Source: Tenacibaculum sp. 190524A02b (GTDB lineage: Bacteria; Bacteroidota; Bacteroidia; Flavobacteriales; Flavobacteriaceae). Taken from it: a DNA stretch of 64,000 nt. The position numbers and the translations under genes were made by a program. The stretch is taken from assembly GCF_964036645.1 (NCBI RefSeq), contig NZ_OZ038525.1, forward strand, positions 4,530,001-4,594,000, in the 5' to 3' direction. Within the stretch, counting starts at the first letter, position 1, and the number at the start of each line of letters is the position of its first letter. A model generated the notes under the pieces. The model worked only from the letters and a program-made list of their open reading frames with translations. It had not been told where the DNA came from and searched no databases. This document shows positions 19,151-27,178 of this stretch, one piece after another.

Positions 19151-19600
19151 ATGTTAACATGGAAGCATATTATAGAGTTTAGTGTACATGGTACTCCTGT
19201 TCCTACAAAACGAGTAGAAAAAACGGACGAAGAATGGAAGAAACTCTTATCACCAGAAGAATATAGAATTACTAGATTAAAAGGAACAGAAAGGCCTTTT
19301 AGCGGAGAACACTGTTCGTCTTTTAAAGGAGGAAAATATAATTGTACTTGTTGTGACACACCATTGTTTGATTCTAGCATTAAGTTTGAATCTCATTCAG
19401 GATGGCCAAGTTTTACACAACCAGTACAAAAAAATGCGGTTAAATACCATAAAGATACTACTCATGGAATGATAAGGGTTGAGATTTTATGCAATACCTG
19501 TGATGCGCATTTAGGACATGTTTTTCCTGATGGACCAGAACCTAGTGGATTACGTTACTGCGTTAATTCATTATCTATAAAACTAGAAAAAGATGGGTAA
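19151..19600 (+). CDS. msrB: Peptide-methionine (R)-S-oxide reductase
   Basis: A 149-residue MsrB. The catalytic Cys137 lies in GLRYCVNS. Zinc-binding pairs are Cys65/Cys68 (NCTCC) and Cys114/Cys117 (CNTC). A candidate recycling Cys55 sits in SGEHCSSF. HSGWPSF and DAHLGHVFPDGP are family signatures. It repairs methionine-R-sulfoxide in oxidised proteins. There is no signal peptide, so it is cytoplasmic. Its last 8 bp overlap msrA, so the two stereospecific repair enzymes are translationally coupled. Confidence 0.96.
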   Translation: MLTWKHIIEFSVHGTPVPTKRVEKTDEEWKKLLSPEEYRITRLKGTERPFSGEHCSSFKGGKYNCTCCDTPLFDSSIKFESHSGWPSFTQPVQKNAVKYHKDTTHGMIRVEILCNTCDAHLGHVFPDGPEPSGLRYCVNSLSIKLEKDG

Positions 19601-20126
19601 AGAAATAGCAACTGTTGGAGGTGGATGTTTTTGGTGTACCGAAGCCATTTTTTTAGAGATAAAGGGAGTTGAAAAAGTAGTATCAGGATATGCAGGAGGA
19701 AATGTTCCAGGAAAACCAACTTATAGAGAAATTTGTTCAGGATTAACTGGTCATGCAGAAGTCATACAAATAACCTATGATGCAGAGGTAATTTCGTATG
19801 CTGAATTACTGACTATTTTTATGACAACTCATGATCCAACGACCTTAAATAGACAAGGAGCAGATGTTGGAACTCAATATAGATCGGTTATTTTTTATCA
19901 TAATGATACACAGCAAGCCATAGCAAATGAAGTAATACAGCAAGTGCAACCTTATTTTGAAAGCCCTATTGTAACTGAAATAACGGAAATACCTACTTTT
20001 TTTGAAGCAGAAGACTATCATCAAAATTATTACCATCAAAATAAAGAACAAGGCTATTGTAACTTTGTAATTACTCCAAAATTAGCAAAACTTAGAAAAC
20101 TATATGCTGATAAATTGAAAAACTAG
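19593..20126 (+). CDS. msrA: Peptide-methionine (S)-S-oxide reductase
   Basis: A 177-residue MsrA with the active-site motif GGGCFWC near the N-terminus (catalytic Cys12). VVSGYAGG, YRSVIFYH and FEAEDYHQNYY are further family signatures. It reduces methionine-S-sulfoxide, complementing MsrB coded immediately upstream with overlapping ends. Cytoplasmic. Confidence 0.97.
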   Translation: MGKEIATVGGGCFWCTEAIFLEIKGVEKVVSGYAGGNVPGKPTYREICSGLTGHAEVIQITYDAEVISYAELLTIFMTTHDPTTLNRQGADVGTQYRSVIFYHNDTQQAIANEVIQQVQPYFESPIVTEITEIPTFFEAEDYHQNYYHQNKEQGYCNFVITPKLAKLRKLYADKLKN

Positions 20127-20131
20127 AAAGT

Positions 20132-21124
20132 ATGAGTTTAAATTCAGCTAAAACAATACGATGGGGCATTATTGGATGCGGAGCTGTTACAGAAGTAAAA
20201 AGTGGTCCAGCCTACCAACAAATTGAAGGTTTTGAGTTGTATGCAGTAATGAGAAGAGATGTTGAGAAATTGAAAGATTATGCGGATAGGCACCATGTAG
20301 AGAAGTATTATACAAATGCAGATGAATTAATTGGAGATAAAGAAGTTGATGCTATCTACATAGCCACACCACCTGACTCTCATATGTATTATGCTTTAAA
20401 AGTAGCCAAATCAGGAAAGCCTTGTTGTATAGAAAAACCAATAGCAACAAACTATAAAGATAGTTTAGCTATTTATGAAGCCTTTAAAGAAAAGAACATT
20501 CCATTATTTGTAGCTTATTATAGGCGTTCACTTCCAAGGTTTTTAAAAATAAAAGAATGGCTAGTGAATAATAGTATTGGAGAGGTAAGACACATCAACT
20601 GGATGTTAAGTAGAAAAACAAAGGAAATAGATACGTTAAAAAAGAAAAATTGGCGAACAGATGCTAGTATAGCTTATGGAGGTTATTTTGATGACTTGGC
20701 AAGTCATGGTTTAGATTTATTTACATTTCTGCTAGGAGATATAAAAGAAGCACATGGAATAAGCACCAATCAACAAAATTTGTATACAGCAAAAGATGCA
20801 ATTACAGGTTGTTGGCTACATGACTGTGGTGCTACTGGATCAGGAATATGGAATTTTGGAGCTAGTTTTTATGAGGATAAAGTAGAAATTATAGGGAGTA
20901 AAGGAAAGGTACAGTTTTCTGTTTTTGGAGAAGTTTCATTATCTCTAAAGACAGAAGAGAAAGAAATAGAGGTTTTTATAGAAAACCCAAAGCATATTCA
21001 AATATACCATGTACAGAATATGAAAAAACAGTTTTCTGATAAGAATTATAAACATCCTTCAAATGGAAAAACTGCAACACATACTGCTTGGGTAATGGAT
21101 AAAATTTTAGGAAGATTAGTATAG
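20132..21124 (+). CDS. Gfo/Idh/MocA family oxidoreductase
   Basis: A 330-residue NAD(P)-dependent oxidoreductase. The N-terminal Rossmann fold shows WGIIGCGAVTE; ATPPDSH and CIEKPIA are the usual dinucleotide-binding and catalytic Lys motifs. The C-terminal half is the Gfo/Idh alpha/beta substrate domain (RHINWMLSRK, then YFDDLASHGLDLFTFLLG). Substrate is not predictable from sequence; the family acts on sugars, polyols and similar compounds. It starts 5 bp after msrA on the same strand, so is probably in the same transcript, though a functional link is not obvious. Confidence 0.9.
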   Translation: MSLNSAKTIRWGIIGCGAVTEVKSGPAYQQIEGFELYAVMRRDVEKLKDYADRHHVEKYYTNADELIGDKEVDAIYIATPPDSHMYYALKVAKSGKPCCIEKPIATNYKDSLAIYEAFKEKNIPLFVAYYRRSLPRFLKIKEWLVNNSIGEVRHINWMLSRKTKEIDTLKKKNWRTDASIAYGGYFDDLASHGLDLFTFLLGDIKEAHGISTNQQNLYTAKDAITGCWLHDCGATGSGIWNFGASFYEDKVEIIGSKGKVQFSVFGEVSLSLKTEEKEIEVFIENPKHIQIYHVQNMKKQFSDKNYKHPSNGKTATHTAWVMDKILGRLV

Positions 21125-21247
21125 TGCATTAGTAAGTTTTCGTGAATATCTTAAATAAGGAAACTTTAATAAAACTATAACAGTATAAAATAACCCAACT
21201 GATCGTCATAATTGTACATTGGTCTTGTAACAATGTAAAACAACTAA

Positions 21248-21700
21248 ATGTATCAATTAGCACAAATAAATATAGGTAGAATAGTTGGGGTAAATATGGA
21301 AGATCCCATAATGAAAGAGTTTGTTGATAATCTGGATAAGGTAAATGAATTGGCAGAAGGGAGTGAAGGATTTGTGTGGAGGTTGAAAGATGAGTCAAAC
21401 AACGCAGCTAGCTTCAATCCGTACAATGATGAACAAGTGATTATTAATATTTCTGTATGGGAAACAGTTGAAGCCCTAGAAAACTTTACTTACAAAACAT
21501 TTCATACAGATTTTTTGAAAAGAAGAAAAGAATGGTTTCAAAAGTATGGAAAGGCACATTATGCCCTGTGGTGGATTAAAGAAGGTGAATTTCCAACTGT
21601 AGAGGAAGCAATTGAAAAATTAGACTATTTTCAAAAAAATGGAGCTAGTGAAAAAGCATTTGACTTTAGAAAAAGGTTTTCTAAACCTAAAATAGATTAA
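21248..21700 (+). CDS. DUF3291 family protein (dimeric alpha-beta barrel)
   Basis: A 150-residue protein with the DUF3291 pattern: YQLAQINIGRI at the start, EGFVWRLKDE, NISVWETVEALENFTY, then WFQKYGKAHYALWWIKEGEFP. It is thought to share the ferredoxin-like fold of antibiotic-biosynthesis monooxygenases, but enzyme activity is unproven. A strong terminator follows it at 21748-21797. Confidence 0.85.
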   Translation: MYQLAQINIGRIVGVNMEDPIMKEFVDNLDKVNELAEGSEGFVWRLKDESNNAASFNPYNDEQVIINISVWETVEALENFTYKTFHTDFLKRRKEWFQKYGKAHYALWWIKEGEFPTVEEAIEKLDYFQKNGASEKAFDFRKRFSKPKID

Positions 21701-21747
21701 TAAGTACTCTTTTTTAATAAAGCGGTTTAAACCACTTCAATATAATA

Positions 21748-21797
21748 AATGTGAATTTGAAATAACCTGTTAATTATTCAAATTCACATTTTATTTT
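21748..21797 (+). terminator. Intrinsic terminator after DUF3291 gene
   Basis: Arms TGTGAATTTGAA (21750-21761) and TTCAAATTCACA (21777-21788) are perfectly complementary and extend further by A-T pairs. A T-rich tract follows. Confidence 0.8.
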
Positions 21798-21816
21798 GGG
21801 GCTAAGCCTAGATGTA

Positions 21817-21948
21817 ATACCAATTGAATTTTAGAATTGTTTTAGGCTAAAAAAGCAAGTATAGCCATAGTTAAGGTTGTCTTTTTTAAACGACAAATAA
21901 ACTAAAAAGAAAGAATTTATATGCGTCATTTTAATGTTTAATTGGTAT
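21817..21948. repeat. MITE-like element with ATACCAATT / AATTGGTAT terminal inverted repeats
   Basis: A non-coding 132-bp segment begins with ATACCAATT (21817-21825) and ends with its exact complement AATTGGTAT (21940-21948). Weaker complementarity continues inward for about 20 bp. There is no open frame. Size, ends and intergenic position suggest a miniature transposon or other dispersed repeat. Copies elsewhere in the genome would be needed to prove it. Confidence 0.45.
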
Positions 21949-21950
21949 AA

Positions 21951-22348
21951 TATATTAAACTTTAAAAATAAAAAGTAAATCACTAGATTTTAGTTCTATT
22001 GATGTTGTTAAGTGTTTGTGAGATAGTTAGTTAAAAGATGTTAAAATTTTGACTTTTATAAATAAGTTTATAATTTAGCATTGATTATCAGGAGGATAAT
22101 TATAATTTGATTTCTGTTGAAACATAAAAACTAACAAACAAACCTACCCTTGAATATATAGCAAATTAACCAAATTCGTAAGGTTAAATGTGTAGGGTAT
22201 TATATATACTTTTCTAAATAACTGTTCTATCAGTTTCTATTTTTTATAAAACAATTGTGTTAACCTTAATTATAGATTAGTCACATAAGCTGTAAAATAC
22301 TTCCTAAAAATAATATAAAAATTAAACAAAGAATTATTGCGCAATAAT
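21951..22348. other. Long upstream region of the SDP-like operon with nested inverted repeats
   Basis: No gene seen. Nested inverted repeats occur at 22145-22199 (TACCCT/AGGGTA outside, TTAACC/GGTTAA inside). A perfect 16-bp palindrome ATTATTGCGCAATAAT lies at 22333-22348, ending right before the conserved leader motif. These could be regulator sites or transcript structure for the downstream operon. Confidence 0.45.
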
Positions 22349-22381
22349 AGGCGGAAACCGAAAAGCCTTAATAGAGTAGGT
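22349..22381 (+). promoter_or_regulatory. Conserved pseudoknot leader motif, copy 1 (before SDP-like precursor)
   Basis: Core GGC-N7-GAAAA-GCC followed by GAGTAGG, ending 27 bp before the ATG at 22409. GGC can pair with GCC. ACC inside that loop can pair with GGU after it, giving an H-type pseudoknot. The same core precedes the genes at 29605 and 30405 with compensatory change in the second stem. Probably a cis-acting RNA. Confidence 0.6.
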
Positions 22382-22408
22382 GTATTAATTTAAAACCAAA
22401 CTATAAAA

Positions 22409-22792
22409 ATGAAGAAAATTAAATCATTAGGTTTCATTGCTCTAGGAGCACTGGCCTTTGTATTTATGAGCTTTAGTTCTGCTTCGGATGACATGTATGG
22501 AGATTCATATTTAGTGGATAAACAAGGTGTTGAACAAGTAGAAGGAGATAAGGTAGCTGTATTGGCTACTGCACTTAGACTTACTGCAAGAGCTGCCAGA
22601 GCAACCGTAGGTTATACTAGACGTGCTATAGCATATACTAGAGAAGTATATAGAGTAAATGCTCCAGGTCTTGAGCAAGTATTATTAACAGCATCTACAT
22701 ACGTAATTGCTAATAGTGTTGATAAGCACTCTGAAAATTATGTAAAGGAGAAAAATAAACTTAAAAAGCAAAAAATTAGACAACTAGGCTAA
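22409..22792 (+). CDS. Small exported protein, candidate SdpC-like antimicrobial peptide precursor
   Basis: A 127-residue protein with a signal peptide (about residues 1-26, ending SFSSA). A short acidic stretch follows, then an Ala/Arg/Thr-rich region (about 50-105) with TARAARATVGYTRRAIAY that could form an amphipathic or membrane-active helix. The tail is Lys-rich. It has no Cys, unlike Bacillus SDP, which carries a disulfide, so the identification as precursor rests on context: SdpA-like and SdpB-like genes follow directly, and a hairpin terminator (22801-22830) sits between it and them, as expected where much more precursor than processing protein is needed. The conserved leader motif lies just upstream. 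No family recognised from the sequence alone. Confidence 0.6.
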   Translation: MKKIKSLGFIALGALAFVFMSFSSASDDMYGDSYLVDKQGVEQVEGDKVAVLATALRLTARAARATVGYTRRAIAYTREVYRVNAPGLEQVLLTASTYVIANSVDKHSENYVKEKNKLKKQKIRQLG

Positions 22793-22800
22793 TTTTTTAT

Positions 22801-22830
22801 GGAGTGGCTTGTACAAGCCACTCCTTTATA
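22801..22830 (+). terminator. Hairpin terminator/attenuator between precursor and SdpA-like gene
   Basis: GGAGTGGCTT-GTAC-AAGCCACTCC is a perfect 10-bp stem followed by TTTAT. Placed 8 bp after the precursor stop and 21 bp before the SdpA-like start, it should let only part of the transcripts continue. Confidence 0.8.
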
Positions 22831-22850
22831 AATATTTAAACTAACCACAC

Positions 22851-23507
22851 ATGAAAAAAACAATTGTTTTTAAGCTAATAGTAGCTGTTTTTGGTTTTTA
22901 TTGGTTGGCTACCTTACTTTTTGTTAGTCCTGATAATTACATTAAAATAGCTTTTTTTGATCAGCAAGGAACTTTTGATACCTTCTTTTTTCAAAAATGG
23001 GGATTCTTTGCTCCACCTCCTAAATACAACGATAGGCTTTATTTTACTTTCGAGTCTAAAAAAGACTCAACAGTATCATATACTTTTGAAGTAATAGAAA
23101 AATTACAAGAAAGAAAAAGTAGTAAAGCACCATTTAACTCATCAGAAGATATTTTGGATTATGTATTGTCAAGTACATTACATAATATTAATGATGGATT
23201 ATTTGCTGTAAACCAAACATTAAATTTTGAAGATGAGGTGGTAGACTCTGTTCAGCAAAAAAATAGTATAGATGATAGAATACGAAAAGGTAAAGACTAC
23301 ACACAAAATTCAGCAAACTTTGTAACATTAAAGAGATATGCTAAAATGGTAGCGTTAAGGAATAATATTAAAAATATAAAAGACTATAACCTAACTATTG
23401 AAATAACACAATTAGATATGCCCAAGTTTGCAGATAGAGATTTGTTGGGTAAGGAAAAAAGAGTACGAGAAAAGTTAATTTTTAAAAGTGATAAAATAAC
23501 ATTGTAA
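22851..23507 (+). CDS. SdpA-like membrane-anchored protein
   Basis: A 218-residue protein with one N-terminal transmembrane segment (about residues 6-27) and an extracytoplasmic domain. The motif KWGFFAPPPK near residue 62 resembles the W-x-FF(T/S)-x-x-P segment of SdpA proteins. The gene lies directly before an SdpB-like gene, as in sdpAB. In Bacillus, SdpA and SdpB are both required to make mature SDP toxin from its precursor. The protein is longer than typical SdpA (about 160 residues), with an extra helical middle part. Start ATG at 22851; the stop is followed by the SdpB-like ATG after 2 bp. Confidence 0.6.
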   Translation: MKKTIVFKLIVAVFGFYWLATLLFVSPDNYIKIAFFDQQGTFDTFFFQKWGFFAPPPKYNDRLYFTFESKKDSTVSYTFEVIEKLQERKSSKAPFNSSEDILDYVLSSTLHNINDGLFAVNQTLNFEDEVVDSVQQKNSIDDRIRKGKDYTQNSANFVTLKRYAKMVALRNNIKNIKDYNLTIEITQLDMPKFADRDLLGKEKRVREKLIFKSDKITL

Positions 23508-23509
23508 TT

Positions 23510-24418
23510 ATGATAAATAAATTTATACAAGAAAATAAGTTTAGCTTTTACGCACCTTTTTTTAGATTGTTCATATGCTTTTATTTATTAAAAGACGTAA
23601 TTACTATGTGGCGTTTTAATGATTTAGTTTATAAAGGAAAATCTTTTTTAGAACCAGGAGGCGCTCCTTTTTTAGAGTTTTTTAATATCAATACAGTTGC
23701 AGTAAGAGCTAATTTTGATATATTTTATACAATATATATTATCCTTATACTCCTATTTATGTTTGGAGTAGGAAAAAGACTAACAGCCTTGTTATTGTTT
23801 ATAAGTATTGAAGTAATACAAAACTTAGCATGGTTAACACTTAATGGAGGTGATAACATTTTAAAATTTGCAATTTTATACTTCATATTTATAGATTCCT
23901 ATAATAAGTACAGTCTTAAACCTCTAAAATATAAAACGGAGTTTTCGGAACAAGTAGCTAATTTACTATCCAATTTAGCAGGGTATTCATTATGCATACA
24001 TTTTTGTTTAGTGTATTTTATTTCTGCAATTCACAAGATTAATGCAGAAGTATGGTTTAATGGAATTGCTACGTATTATGTATTAGGATCGGAAAGATTT
24101 CAAGGAACGCCATGGAATAGTTTGTTAGTAAAGAATGGCGTTTTTGTAACATTAAGTACTTATGGTACTATACTAGTAGAGTTATTATTTCCTTTTTTAG
24201 TATGGAATAAAAAACTCAAATTTATCATGCTATTCTTAGCAATGTCTTTGCATTTTGGAATAGGAATATTTATGATGTTGTATGATTTTCAAATCCTATT
24301 TATTTTGATTTTAGGTTTTTTTATAACAAATAATGAATGGAAATATATATTTGAAACTATAAATAATAAATACGAACTTTACAAGGAGAATGTCTTAAAG
24401 CTCGCTATTAAAAAATGA
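23510..24418 (+). CDS. SdpB-like HTTM-domain multipass membrane protein
   Basis: A 302-residue integral membrane protein with six or more hydrophobic segments. It has the HTTM (horizontally transferred transmembrane) pattern shared by SdpB and vitamin K-dependent carboxylases: APFFRLFICFYLLKDV at the start, NGGDNILKFAILYF in the middle, then YFISAIHKINAEVWFNGIA and YYVLGSERFQGTPW, and late LFLAMSLHFGIGIFM. SdpB works with SdpA in maturation of the SDP toxin. Its 3' end overlaps the serine-hydrolase gene by 4 bp (ATGA), so the two are translationally coupled. Confidence 0.72.
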   Translation: MINKFIQENKFSFYAPFFRLFICFYLLKDVITMWRFNDLVYKGKSFLEPGGAPFLEFFNINTVAVRANFDIFYTIYIILILLFMFGVGKRLTALLLFISIEVIQNLAWLTLNGGDNILKFAILYFIFIDSYNKYSLKPLKYKTEFSEQVANLLSNLAGYSLCIHFCLVYFISAIHKINAEVWFNGIATYYVLGSERFQGTPWNSLLVKNGVFVTLSTYGTILVELLFPFLVWNKKLKFIMLFLAMSLHFGIGIFMMLYDFQILFILILGFFITNNEWKYIFETINNKYELYKENVLKLAIKK

Positions 24419-25542
24419 TTCTTTATAGTGTATTAATTGTAGCCAGTATCGTAATTCTAGTCATTATTTTATGGAAAATAGAAACAAATGTACCTAAAAT
24501 ACCTAAAGTAAAAGAAGGAAATAAGGAAGCTAAAATAAAGTCAATAAAACGTTGGTTTAAAGTACTGGAACGTAGAAAAAAGTTTAATGGAGTAGCTTTA
24601 CTAACTCATAAAGGCGAAGTAATTTTTAAACTAGTTATGGGAGTTAGTGGAGCTACACAAAAACCTTTAACAGAAAGTTCTATGCTAAGAATAGCATCCT
24701 TATCTAAATCTTTTACAGCATTTGCGATTATGAATTTGGTGAAAAAAGAAAAAATACACTATGATGATTTGGTAAGTGAACATGTAACTTTCTTTAAACA
24801 TAAACAGATAACCATTAGAAACTTATTAAACCATACCTCAGGAATTTTAGTAGACTATATTGCTATTGCAAAAAAAAATAAGCCTAGTAAAAATTATATC
24901 CTGTCTATAACTGACGCCGTTCATCTTGTCTTGAAAGTTATGGAGGAAGATAAGTTAGTACCTAATATCAAATTTGTTTATAACAATACCAATTATATAT
25001 TCTTAGCATACATTGTTGAAAAAGTAACAGGACTTTCTTTTGAAGAATATATAAAAGAAGAAATATGTAAACCACTAGGCTTAATTCAAACTAGAGTTTG
25101 GAATCTATTATCAAAAGACACCATTGAGAATACTGCCAATATAGCTGAAGATTTTGAAGCTTATTTAAAAAGTAAACCTATAAAATTAAAACCAACTTGG
25201 ATTGATGGTGTAGCTGGAGATGGAGCCATTTTTTCTAGTATTAATGACCTAGAGAAATGGTCAAAAATTTGGGAAGATAACTCATTATTAAGTAAAGAAG
25301 AATTAAAAGAAGCATATAAACCACATCAATTAAAAGATGGAACTTATAATGATTATGGATTTGGATGGGTATTAAATAGAGACAATTCAATATGGCATAA
25401 TGGGAAATGGCTAGCGGCAAACTCTTTAATGATAAAGAATTTTAAAAAAGAAACTTGTTTAATATTGGTAGATAACTCAGCCAATTTACGATTTGAGAAA
25501 ATAACAAAAAAACTACTCTATGAATTAGAAGATTATTTATAA
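24415..25542 (+). CDS. Beta-lactamase-fold serine hydrolase, membrane-anchored
   Basis: A 375-residue protein with an N-terminal transmembrane anchor (about residues 3-21) and a class C beta-lactamase/PBP4*-type domain. The nucleophile motif SxxK is in RIASLSKSFTAF, the YxN-type motif in FVYNNTNYIF and the third motif (HNGKW) near residue 330. It likely faces the periplasm. Family members are peptidases, esterases or amidases. As third gene of the SDP-like unit, overlapping sdpB, it may process or release the peptide, or degrade it for protection; this is inference. Confidence 0.85.
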   Translation: MILYSVLIVASIVILVIILWKIETNVPKIPKVKEGNKEAKIKSIKRWFKVLERRKKFNGVALLTHKGEVIFKLVMGVSGATQKPLTESSMLRIASLSKSFTAFAIMNLVKKEKIHYDDLVSEHVTFFKHKQITIRNLLNHTSGILVDYIAIAKKNKPSKNYILSITDAVHLVLKVMEEDKLVPNIKFVYNNTNYIFLAYIVEKVTGLSFEEYIKEEICKPLGLIQTRVWNLLSKDTIENTANIAEDFEAYLKSKPIKLKPTWIDGVAGDGAIFSSINDLEKWSKIWEDNSLLSKEELKEAYKPHQLKDGTYNDYGFGWVLNRDNSIWHNGKWLAANSLMIKNFKKETCLILVDNSANLRFEKITKKLLYELEDYL

Positions 25543-25569
25543 AACCAAACTAAATAAAAATCAACAAAC

Positions 25570-26064
25570 ATGAACAAACTAAAAAAATGGAGTGGAACAA
25601 TTGAAAGTGGTGTATTAACAGGATCAGCAACTTTTTTTGCCACATTAATGGTACTAATGTACTGGCAAAGTAATGGATTTACTGAGGTAGAATTTATTTT
25701 AATGAGTGTTATTTCCGGTGTCTTTCTGTTTATATTTTCCTTATTTTTTAATTATACTTTTTTGAAACCTAATTTGCTTAAAAAATTTAAGAAAAGGTCA
25801 GAATTGTCTAGAAGAAGGTCTAATGTAGTACTAGTAACATTATTAGTAGCATGTATTACTTATTTATTAATGGATTATATATTGTTTTTAGTAGATGCGT
25901 CCATTCCTAAAGATTATCTAGCCTTTATTAATAATTTAGAACCCAATGTTGAAAATAGAATACAAAATAGTTATCCATTGGGGTTGGTAAATTTCATAAC
26001 TACATTAATTTTTGGAATTTTTGCATCCATTATATCACTGTTTTTTATTAAAAAAGTGAATTAA
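25570..26064 (+). CDS. Four-helix membrane protein, candidate immunity protein
   Basis: A 164-residue protein with four likely transmembrane helices (about residues 12-32, 40-64, 86-106 and 139-160). A basic loop KKFKKRSELSRRR lies between helices 2 and 3. I do not recognise the family with confidence; DUF4199-type proteins are a loose comparison. It closes the SDP-like gene group 27 bp after the hydrolase. Small multipass proteins in this position often give self-immunity (compare SdpI), but there is no sequence evidence for that here. Confidence 0.6.
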   Translation: MNKLKKWSGTIESGVLTGSATFFATLMVLMYWQSNGFTEVEFILMSVISGVFLFIFSLFFNYTFLKPNLLKKFKKRSELSRRRSNVVLVTLLVACITYLLMDYILFLVDASIPKDYLAFINNLEPNVENRIQNSYPLGLVNFITTLIFGIFASIISLFFIKKVN

Positions 26065-26098
26065 ATTTTAGAGTTTTGTAGTATAAATACTGAGTACT

Positions 26099-26434
26099 AT
26101 GAAAAAGCTTTTTTTAGATGATATTAGAACCGTAGATATGATTTACGATGAAATGGAGATATCAACATTTATTGTAGTTAGAACTTATGAAGAATTTGTT
26201 ACTCATATAAAAATTAATGGATTACCAGATTTTATAAGTTTTGATAATGATTTAGGCTTAGATAAAAATGGAAATGTAGCACCAGATGGTTTAGCGGCAG
26301 CTAAATGGTTGGTGTATGAATCTGGTTTAAACCTAAAAAGGTTACAATTTAAAGTACATTCAGCCAACCCGGTTGCAGCGGAACAAATTAGAGGGTTGTT
26401 AACAAATTATATCACTTTTTTAAATAAGCAGTAA
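26099..26434 (+). CDS. Cyclic-phosphate-processing receiver-domain protein
   Basis: A 111-residue single-domain protein. The acidic pocket LFLDDIR at the start and ISFDNDLGLD in the middle, with AAKWLVYESG and FKVHSANPVAAEQI, matches the small cyclic-phosphate-processing receiver (cPPR) family rather than a response regulator proper. It has no output domain. Members are predicted, not shown, to act on cyclic or terminal phosphates. Its stop meets the stop of the convergent LytTR gene with no gap. Confidence 0.78.
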   Translation: MKKLFLDDIRTVDMIYDEMEISTFIVVRTYEEFVTHIKINGLPDFISFDNDLGLDKNGNVAPDGLAAAKWLVYESGLNLKRLQFKVHSANPVAAEQIRGLLTNYITFLNKQ

Positions 26435-27172
26435 TTATTTAAATATAGGTAAAGCCTTAATAACTTCTTTTTTATGGCGCTGACTCAGAGGAATAGAAAT
26501 ATTGTTTTTAAGAATAATATTATAATCAACAGTGTCAATTCTAGCTATTTTACTTTTATTAACCAAGTATTTTCTGTGCGTTTTAATAAAGATGTTTTTA
26601 AACTCCTCAGTAAAGCTTTTTAAAGTTTTTTGTACCATAAATTGAGTGTTTTCTGTATGTATATGACAATACTTATCATCCGCCTCAATGTAAAACATAT
26701 CATTTTTTGATATTTTAAATAAAGAATCTTTCTTTTTTATAAATAGTTCATCATTAATTTTTAAACTAGCTTTTTCCTTGGTAGATAGCTGACCTACTTG
26801 ATTGGCAAATTTTTCAATAGCTAATTCAATAGTAAACTTAATACCAAAAGGATCTACAGGTTTTAAGAGATAATTATAAGGCTTTGTGTTTTTTGCCTCA
26901 CTGAAGCTTATGTTGTCTTTAGCATTCGTTAAAAATAATATAGGTATTGGAGTGTTTTTGTTGATGTATTCAGCAAATCGGATTCCTTCACGTTTGTCTT
27001 CTATAAAAATATCAAGGATAGCTAAGTCAGGAGCATGCATATGGTATAATGCAACAGCTTCCATATAATTAGAGGCAGAACCAATGACAGTATAGTTTTT
27101 AACCAATAATTGCTTTAATAATTCTGACTGCTCTAAATCATCTTCAAGAATTAAAATTTTAATCTTTTGCAT
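26435..27172 (-). CDS. LytTR-family response regulator
   Basis: A 245-residue regulator. The receiver domain (about 1-120) has EDD near the N-terminus, phosphoacceptor Asp54 in LAILDIFIED, Thr/Asn in FLTNAKD and Lys in YLLKPVDP. The LytTR DNA-binding domain (about 140-245) has YIEADDKYCHIHTEN and IKTHRKYLVNKSKI. Coded 6 bp after the histidine kinase gene, its evident partner. Confidence 0.93.
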   Translation of the reverse strand: MQKIKILILEDDLEQSELLKQLLVKNYTVIGSASNYMEAVALYHMHAPDLAILDIFIEDKREGIRFAEYINKNTPIPILFLTNAKDNISFSEAKNTKPYNYLLKPVDPFGIKFTIELAIEKFANQVGQLSTKEKASLKINDELFIKKKDSLFKISKNDMFYIEADDKYCHIHTENTQFMVQKTLKSFTEEFKNIFIKTHRKYLVNKSKIARIDTVDYNIILKNNISIPLSQRHKKEVIKALPIFK

Positions 27173-27178
27173 ATATAA

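Noticed and set aside
22349..22381. Assignment of the leader motif to a known riboswitch class
   Set aside because: The core sequence matched none of the classes I could recall (fluoride, guanidine, c-di-GMP, preQ1, SAM, ZTP); left unnamed pending a covariance search.
22409..22792. True SdpC orthologue with disulfide-linked mature SDP
   Set aside because: The protein has no Cys at all and no alignable SDP core; only the gene context supports a precursor role.
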